DNA of 64,000 nucleotides, taken from Algiphilus sp. (lineage in GTDB: Bacteria > Pseudomonadota > Gammaproteobacteria > Nevskiales > Nevskiaceae). Shown piece after piece: positions 59,854 to 64,000 of this stretch. Every line of letters starts with the position of its first letter. The first letter of the stretch is position 1. Made by a program: the position numbers and the translations under genes. The notes beneath the pieces were generated by a model that was given only the letters and a program-made list of their open reading frames with translations, did not search any database and was not told the DNA's origin. The DNA lies in NCBI GenBank assembly GCA_022763315.1, contig JALEHA010000098.1, positions 17,347 to 81,346 on the forward strand, read 5' to 3'.

Positions 59854-60808
59854 ATGAACACGCACAAGAATGCGCGTCTGACCGCTCACGGTCGAGCCCT
59901 GTTGGTACGTCACATCGTCGAACACGGCCTTCGACCGGTCGAGGCCGCCCATGCGGCGGGCGTGAGCGCCCGTACCGCGTACAAGTGGCTGCGTCGGTAT
60001 AAGGAGGAAGGTTGGCCCGGGCTTCTGGAACGCAGCTCACGGCCGCGGCGTTGCCCGCATCGCCTGTCCGAGGCCACCCGAGAGCGGATCGTGACCTTGC
60101 GGCGCGAGCGGCGTATTTTGTCGCGAGATCAGCGGCGAGCTCGGAATCTCTACTGCCACGGTGGCGCGCGTGCTTCGGCGCGCTGGACTGAACCGGCTGT
60201 CGGCACTGGATCCCGTACCGCCGGTCACGCGCTATGAGCACGACGCGCCCGGCGATCTGCTGCATCTGGACATCAAGAAACTCGGCCGGTTCTGGCGCCC
60301 GGGGCATCGCGTGACCGGCGACCGTCAGGCAGGACGCTCGTATCGGGCGGGCTGGGACTATGTGCATATCGCCATCGACGACCACAGCCGTGTGAGCTGG
60401 GCGACGATCAAACCGGACGAAACCGGCGCCAGCGCCTGGCGCGCCCTGATTGCAGCTGTGCACTACTACCGCGGCCTGGGTGTGCCGATCCGCCGCGCGT
60501 TGACCGACAACGGCGCCTGCTATCGCTCGCGGGCCTTTGCCAAGGCCTGCCGACGCCTGGGCATCCGGCATCGCCGCACGAAGGCCTGTCGACCGCGGAC
60601 CAACGGCAAGGCCGAGCGGCTGATCCAGACTGCGTTACGCGAGTGGGCCTATGCCCGCTCCTACGCACACTCCGACCAACGCGCAACCCATCTGCCGTAC
60701 TGGCTGCATCACTACAACTGGCACCGCCCTCATGCCAGCTTGAACTATCAACCACCCGTCAGCCGGCTCTGCCTTCCCGTGAACAACCTCCTCGGTTTGC
60801 ATACCTAG
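59854..60808 (+). pseudogene. IS481-family transposase with one frameshift
   Basis: A second copy, about 70% similar by eye to the one at 58842. The first frame runs MNTHKNARLTAHGRALLVRH through the HTH to RRERRIL and then goes astray. The second frame resumes as CREISGELGISTATVARVLRR and continues with DDE residues (AIDDHSRV, LTDNGACYRS, TNGKAERLIQT) to the end, NNLLGLHT. One extra T in the TTTT run near 60117 explains the shift. It would need a +1 shift to express the full protein; IS481 elements are normally one frame, so this is more likely a mutation or base-call error than programmed. Confidence 0.85.
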
Positions 60809-60850
60809 CGCCAAGGCGAAAAATTCCGCCGACCGCGATCAGTATCCCTG

Positions 60851-61201
60851 TCATTCCCAACCCTCTGGTCGCTTGCCCGTGTTGCAGATGTAGCACGCAT
60901 TGAACGGAAACCCGCCGAGTGTTCCGGGCTTGGCGCACTGGTAGTGCGGCTGGTCAGGGAGCCACTTCCAGGCCTCCTCGAGCCAGTCCCTCGATGCCTG
61001 ACAGTGCGGGGCGTTCCGAAGATGGCGGGCGAGCTTCTCCGCGGAAACGCAGCCGAGAAGCTCATCCAGTTCCGTCAGCGTCAGCTGCGGCAACCCGATC
61101 AGCGCGAGCTGGCCGTTTATGCGGGCGGCGTTCTCAATGTCGTCCTCCGTAAAGTCGAGATAGACCCCCATGTGTTCGGCCGGGTTGATGCGCTCACTCA
61201 T
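60851..61201 (-). CDS. Hypothetical protein, 116 residues
   Basis: An acidic small protein I do not recognise. It begins MSERINPAEHMGVYLDFTED, has a helical, Leu-rich centre (LTELDELLGCVSAEKLARHL), and the C-terminal 35 residues contain paired Cys (CAKPG and CYICNTGKRPEGW) that might bind metal. It overlaps the next upstream gene by 8 bp, so the two are probably co-translated. Good frame length and overlap support a real gene. Confidence 0.6.
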   Translation of the reverse strand: MSERINPAEHMGVYLDFTEDDIENAARINGQLALIGLPQLTLTELDELLGCVSAEKLARHLRNAPHCQASRDWLEEAWKWLPDQPHYQCAKPGTLGGFPFNACYICNTGKRPEGWE

Positions 61202-61421
61202 GAGCAGTCCTCCCGGCGGTGTTTGCGGCTTCGGAGGCAGCAGCCTCTCGTCCAGGCTCTGCCCCGTACTCCTGAGCCGCCTCGTCGTGGGCTTCCAGAA
61301 GTCCGGCGGAGCTTTCGCCCCCGTCCGCTTCCATCACGATGCCAACGAGGTATCCGCTAGTGTCCGTGGCGGCGGTCTCTTCCATGAAGCCCGGCCGTTT
61401 GATGCTCGTAGTCGCAGACAT
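61194..61421 (-). CDS. Hypothetical protein, 75 residues
   Basis: A small, strongly acidic, Ala/Glu-rich protein (SGYLVGIVMEADGGESSAG, then HDEAAQEYGAEPGREAAAS) with no family I recognise and no signal peptide or membrane segment. It lies directly upstream of, and overlaps, the 116-residue gene on the same strand, which is the main argument that it is real. Confidence 0.45.
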   Translation of the reverse strand: MSATTSIKRPGFMEETAATDTSGYLVGIVMEADGGESSAGLLEAHDEAAQEYGAEPGREAAASEAANTAGRTAHE

Positions 61422-61857
61422 TGATGTTCCTTGGTTGATGAATGCATGGCGTGCGAATTCACGCGCATCCAGTTCACACCCGGTTCCAGAATATGCAAGC
61501 GACCTGAATTCCCCGATATTTCTGCGACTTGGCGATTGCGCCTGTGACGCGTATGGGAGGGCTACACAGCCGGACCGGGTGAGCGTGGGGTCCAGAGGAT
61601 CTCAATCGCACGCAGACCACCAACCTCTCGGTCCGGTGGCATAGATGGGGCTCCTGTTAATTGCCGGGCTATGCCGGATGAGCGCCGCCAGCACTCACGT
61701 AGCTGTCGCGCCGGTGGTGCCGCCAGCAGCACGCTAGCTGTCTCTTGTGCCCGCGCAGCCCTTTCCCGAAAGGGGGTGAATCGGTCCGCTTAACGGGCTT
61801 GCGTAATTCCCGGCGGCGGCAAGAATGCGATGAAGTGGATCCATCAAGGGAGCCGTC
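61422..61857. other. Divergent intergenic region, no gene seen
   Basis: About 435 bp between the minus-strand hypothetical pair and the plus-strand toxin-antitoxin pair. It should hold both promoters. A short hairpin, CCCTTTCCCGAAAGGG, lies near 61770. On the minus strand a frame reads AAAGNYASPLSGPIHPLSGKG but lacks support as a gene. Confidence 0.45.
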
Positions 61858-62076
61858 ATGCCACGAAAGAGACAGCCATCAGCGTTCTCCCCGCCCACCC
61901 CCTCTGACCGGGAAGCAAGCGCAGCGAACAGCACCTCAAGCGAAACGGCCTTCGACGCGCTCTATGCGCGCATTGCGGCACCGGCCTCGCGAGTGGCCGC
62001 TGACGCCGTCTTCGAGGCAACCGAAGAGGACCTCGGCCGCCATCACCGCCCCGGCGATACCGAGGTACCAACGTGA
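61858..62076 (+). CDS. Small protein, candidate antitoxin of the zeta-type toxin
   Basis: A 72-residue protein beginning MPRKRQPSAFSPPTPSDREA with a basic, Ser/Pro-rich leader and a helical second half (ETAFDALYARIAAPASRVAADAV-like). It overlaps the zeta-toxin gene by 4 bp (ATGA). The order small gene then zeta kinase is that of toxin-antitoxin operons. AGGGAG precedes the start by 8 bp. It has no sequence resemblance to classic epsilon antitoxin that I can see; the call rests on context. Confidence 0.6.
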   Translation: MPRKRQPSAFSPPTPSDREASAANSTSSETAFDALYARIAAPASRVAADAVFEATEEDLGRHHRPGDTEVPT

Positions 62077-62681
62077 TCACCGTCATTGCAGGCGTCAACG
62101 GCGCCGGCAAGAGCTCGATCATCGGCGCGTACATCCGCCAGGCCGGTGGCGACTACTGCAACCCCGATGAGATCACCCGCCAGTTGATGGCCGGTGATCC
62201 CGGGATCGGGGAGGAGGCGGCCAACGGTGAGGCCTGGCGGATCGGGTTTCGCCAACTCCAGCGGGCGATCGCGCAGGACGACGACTACACCTTCGAGACC
62301 ACGCTCGGCGGCAACTCGATTCGTGATGCGCTGCTCGACGCAGCGGAGAAGGGGCGATCGGTTCGGGTCCTTTCCATGGGGCTGGCTTCCGTCGAGACCC
62401 ATCTCGAGCGCATCGCGGCGCGGGCGGCGAAGGGTGGCCATGCGATCCCCGCCGACAAGGTCCGTCAGCGCTGGGAGACGTCGCGCCACAATCTGACGCA
62501 GCTCATGCCGCACTGTCACGAGGTGCGCGTTCTCGACAACACCGCACCGATGCACGAGGGTGTTCCGAAGCCTCGAATCCTGCTGCACTTGCGGGGGCGG
62601 TGCTTGCTCGTGAACCGTGGCGAATCGACGCCAGAATGGGCGCAGCACCTCATGACTGAAGCAACGCGCTGCGCCGAGTAG
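62073..62681 (+). CDS. Zeta-toxin-family P-loop kinase
   Basis: A 202-residue P-loop protein: Walker A VIAGVNGAGKSSIIG at the N-terminus, CNPDEITRQL (the zeta-type aspartate loop), FETTLGGNSIRDALLDA, and ERIAARAAKGGHAIPADKVRQRW with the conserved lid-type basic residues. Zeta toxins phosphorylate UDP-N-acetylglucosamine and block wall synthesis; close relatives in Gram-negatives have other or unknown substrates. Partner gene upstream with 4-bp overlap. Confidence 0.86.
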   Translation: MITVIAGVNGAGKSSIIGAYIRQAGGDYCNPDEITRQLMAGDPGIGEEAANGEAWRIGFRQLQRAIAQDDDYTFETTLGGNSIRDALLDAAEKGRSVRVLSMGLASVETHLERIAARAAKGGHAIPADKVRQRWETSRHNLTQLMPHCHEVRVLDNTAPMHEGVPKPRILLHLRGRCLLVNRGESTPEWAQHLMTEATRCAE

Positions 62682-62730
62682 CGACCGGAAAGCACCGCAT
62701 GGACGACATCAACAGCTTGCGAAGGGGGCA

Positions 62731-63273
62731 TTGAACCAAGTGCCCGCCCTCAACGACCACCTCACCGATGAGGCCCGGTGGCGTCTTTGGCGGCTCTCGA
62801 CAGGGGCCATGTCGCCCCTGGTACTTCGGGGAGCCCCCAAGGCATGCCAACAGGCCGAGCAGGCTCTGTGTGAGCAGGCAAGGGAAGAGGGCTACACGAC
62901 GCTGCAGATCGACGCCTCCGCGTCGTGCGATGTGCTGGCCACGCTGCGGGATCAGGCCGCTGCGCTCACTGCAGCCGAACTAGGGGAAGCGGTCGTCAGG
63001 CTTGCCTCGTGGCAATGGGCCGACTACCTCGATGATCTCCACGAGATCACCGATCGCCCGACCCTCATTGTGGTCTCCGCGTTGGACGCTATTGCTGACC
63101 GCCCGAACCCCGACGTGGTCTGCGCCAGCCTCCGCTCCGCGATTCAGCAACGGCGTAAATGGCTCTATCTCGTCCTGAGTGGCGTCGCTCACGGCGCTTT
63201 GGCTCGATGGCTCCAGGATCACTCACATCCCATTTATGAGCTAGGGCCGGTCGAGTATTTGCGCGGAGAGTAG
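62731..63273 (+). CDS. Hypothetical protein, possible truncated ATPase-like domain
   Basis: A 180-residue frame from TTG 62731 (GAAGGGGG upstream). I do not recognise the family. The sequence alternates strand-helix (YTTLQIDASASCDVLATL, then PTLIVVSALDAIAD and RKWLYLVLSGV) in the manner of a P-loop or AAA domain, but there is no Walker A motif. It may be a truncated NTPase or a regulatory domain. It lies 49 bp after the zeta-toxin gene. Confidence 0.45.
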   Translation: MNQVPALNDHLTDEARWRLWRLSTGAMSPLVLRGAPKACQQAEQALCEQAREEGYTTLQIDASASCDVLATLRDQAAALTAAELGEAVVRLASWQWADYLDDLHEITDRPTLIVVSALDAIADRPNPDVVCASLRSAIQQRRKWLYLVLSGVAHGALARWLQDHSHPIYELGPVEYLRGE

Positions 63274-63290
63274 GTCGCGCTACTTCGCGT

Positions 63291-63893
63291 TTGAGGAATG
63301 TTCGAAGACGCGCGGCCTCCAAAGTGGACAAGTATGGCCATGACTTCTCGGAGCTCGTGAAAGAGGCGCGCGTCGTTGCAGGTAGAACGGAGAATGTGTA
63401 TCTGCTCGAGCGCGACGCCATTAGCTTGTCTGGTGTCCGCTTCCTGGGATGCACCCTGTGGACCGACTTCGAAGCCAACGGCGCACCGGATGCCACCATG
63501 GCCCTAGCGCGGGAGGCCCTTAGCGACTTCAAGACCATCCGCGTCGGTGACCGCCCAATCAAGCCCGTGGAGATACGCCAGTACTGCCAAGCCAGCTACC
63601 AATGGCTTGCCTCCATGCTCAATCAGCCGGGACCACCCACGGTGGTCGTGACGCACACCGCCCCGAGTACGGATGCGTCACTCATTCACCCGGACCACGG
63701 ACGAAACGCGCTGACGCCGGCGTTCCACAATCGCTTTGACCAACTGCTCAGCGACACTGTTCGGCTCTGGATCTACGGACGCACCCATCACTCCTGCGTC
63801 GCATCGGTCAATGGCGTGACCATCGCGACCAACCAGCGCGGCTACCCCATGGAGAGCGGGACGTTCCGTTGGGCGCAAACGATTGATCTCTGA
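63291..63893 (+). pseudogene. Metallophosphoesterase, N-terminus lost
   Basis: The frame (TTG 63291) encodes the C-terminal two thirds of a calcineurin-like phosphoesterase: VYLLERDAISLSGVRFLGCTLWTDF, then VVVTHTAPST and LWIYGRTHHSC, the last two carrying metal-binding His. The N-terminal part with the DLHxE and GDI/GNHEYY metal motifs is absent. In its place stands a short basic leader of no family resemblance. Without half its metal ligands it should be inactive. Confidence 0.68.
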
Positions 63894-64000
63894 TGGCGCC
63901 TGGCTAACAGGCGGATGAATACAGCAGCTACGCCAAGTGAACAAACCACGCCATGCTTGCTGGCAGACCGACTAGCCTGAGATCTTCAAAAAACTGATCG

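Larger units (their letters stand above)
58840..60815. mobile_element. Head-to-head pair of IS481-type elements
   Basis: Two diverged IS481-type elements sit back to back with their leader sequences facing. Their outer ends match as inverted repeats: CCACCAGGTTGTTCACGG near 58860 on the left and CCGTGAACAACCTCCTCGG near 60775 on the right. The leaders share CCCGTCAGCCTAAGGAGC and a common start context. No target duplication could be confirmed by eye. The arrangement could move as a composite unit. Confidence 0.65.

Noticed and set aside
60110..60165. Programmed frameshift in the right-hand IS481 transposase
   Set aside because: The shift needed is +1 and occurs at a TTTT run without a slippery A-run or hairpin; the IS481 relative at 58842 is a single frame. 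A mutation or base-call error is simpler.
61734..61934. A 66-codon minus-strand frame (AAAGNYASPLSGPIHPLSG)
   Set aside because: It overlaps the promoter and start of the toxin-antitoxin pair on the other strand and has no ribosome site; the phrase looks repeat-like but I cannot support a gene.
1..64000. CRISPR arrays, rRNA or tRNA genes, riboswitches
   Set aside because: No regularly spaced direct repeats and no recognisable RNA-gene sequence were seen on either strand.

Overview
The window is about 64 kb of GC-rich DNA from a Gram-negative bacterium. Evidence for the cell type is an OmpA-type outer-membrane protein, an RND efflux permease with a lipoprotein adaptor, and a periplasmic PQQ/cytochrome c alcohol dehydrogenase. 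The gene content suits a proteobacterium specialised in breaking down hydrophobic, branched or cyclic carbon skeletons, and a high-GC gammaproteobacterium is my best guess. No rRNA or marker gene is present, so I cannot name a genus.

Most of the window is CoA-thioester catabolism. (1) 1-3634, minus strand: a KAS III-like synthase (cut by the window edge), an acyl-CoA dehydrogenase, two hot-dog hydratases and a decayed SDR. A TetR regulator (3862-4497) is divergent from them. (2) 5713-17117, plus strand, ten tightly packed genes: an HMG-CoA-synthase-like/DUF35 fusion, a thiolase, a cysteine-less Ltp2-like thiolase with a DUF35 partner, an acyl-CoA dehydrogenase, a thioesterase, an AtuA-family protein and a three-piece biotin-dependent acyl-CoA carboxylase. 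(3) 17465-24515, minus strand: a tandem GST-like protein, a Baeyer-Villiger-type monooxygenase and an RND pump. (4) 24840-27370: decayed DNA holding an IS481 remnant, a palindromic repeat and fragments of an acyl-CoA dehydrogenase and an enoyl-CoA hydratase. (5) 27408-30891: OmpA protein and PQQ alcohol dehydrogenase. (6) 31037-40187: aldehyde dehydrogenase, thiolase, paired hot-dog hydratases, SDR, acyl-CoA dehydrogenases (one a two-subunit pair) and a hydrolase. (7) 40632-46638: CoA ligase, crotonase, thiolase, acyl-CoA dehydrogenase and SDR. (8) 46781-47917: Ada, its 3' end overwritten by a deleted IS481 element. (9) 48203-57168: a probable di-iron protein, SDR, esterase-type hydrolases, a second Baeyer-Villiger-type monooxygenase, thioesterases, a TLP1 thiolase-like protein and a frameshifted acyl-CoA dehydrogenase. 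(10) 57478-64000: an accessory region with an orphan Xre/MbcA-type antitoxin, two head-to-head IS481 elements, small unknown genes, a zeta-toxin pair and a truncated phosphoesterase.

A plausible flow is this: alcohol to aldehyde to acid (PQQ dehydrogenase, aldehyde dehydrogenase), CoA activation (ligase), then beta-oxidation-type rounds by the dehydrogenase, hydratase, SDR and thiolase sets. Branch points would be handled by carboxylation (AtuA/carboxylase operon) and possibly by retro-aldol cleavage by the Ltp2-like/DUF35 pair. Monooxygenase and hydrolase sets could open ketones through esters or lactones. The substrate is not shown by the sequence; terpenoid or steroid-like side chains are inferred from families.

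The most notable new signal is a shared inverted repeat, CTAWCA-N2-TGWTAG. It lies in the TetR/operon-1 divergent region (3755), in front of the carboxylase operon (5644) and in front of a dead acyl-CoA dehydrogenase (26111), which points to one TetR regulon that once included a third, now decayed operon.
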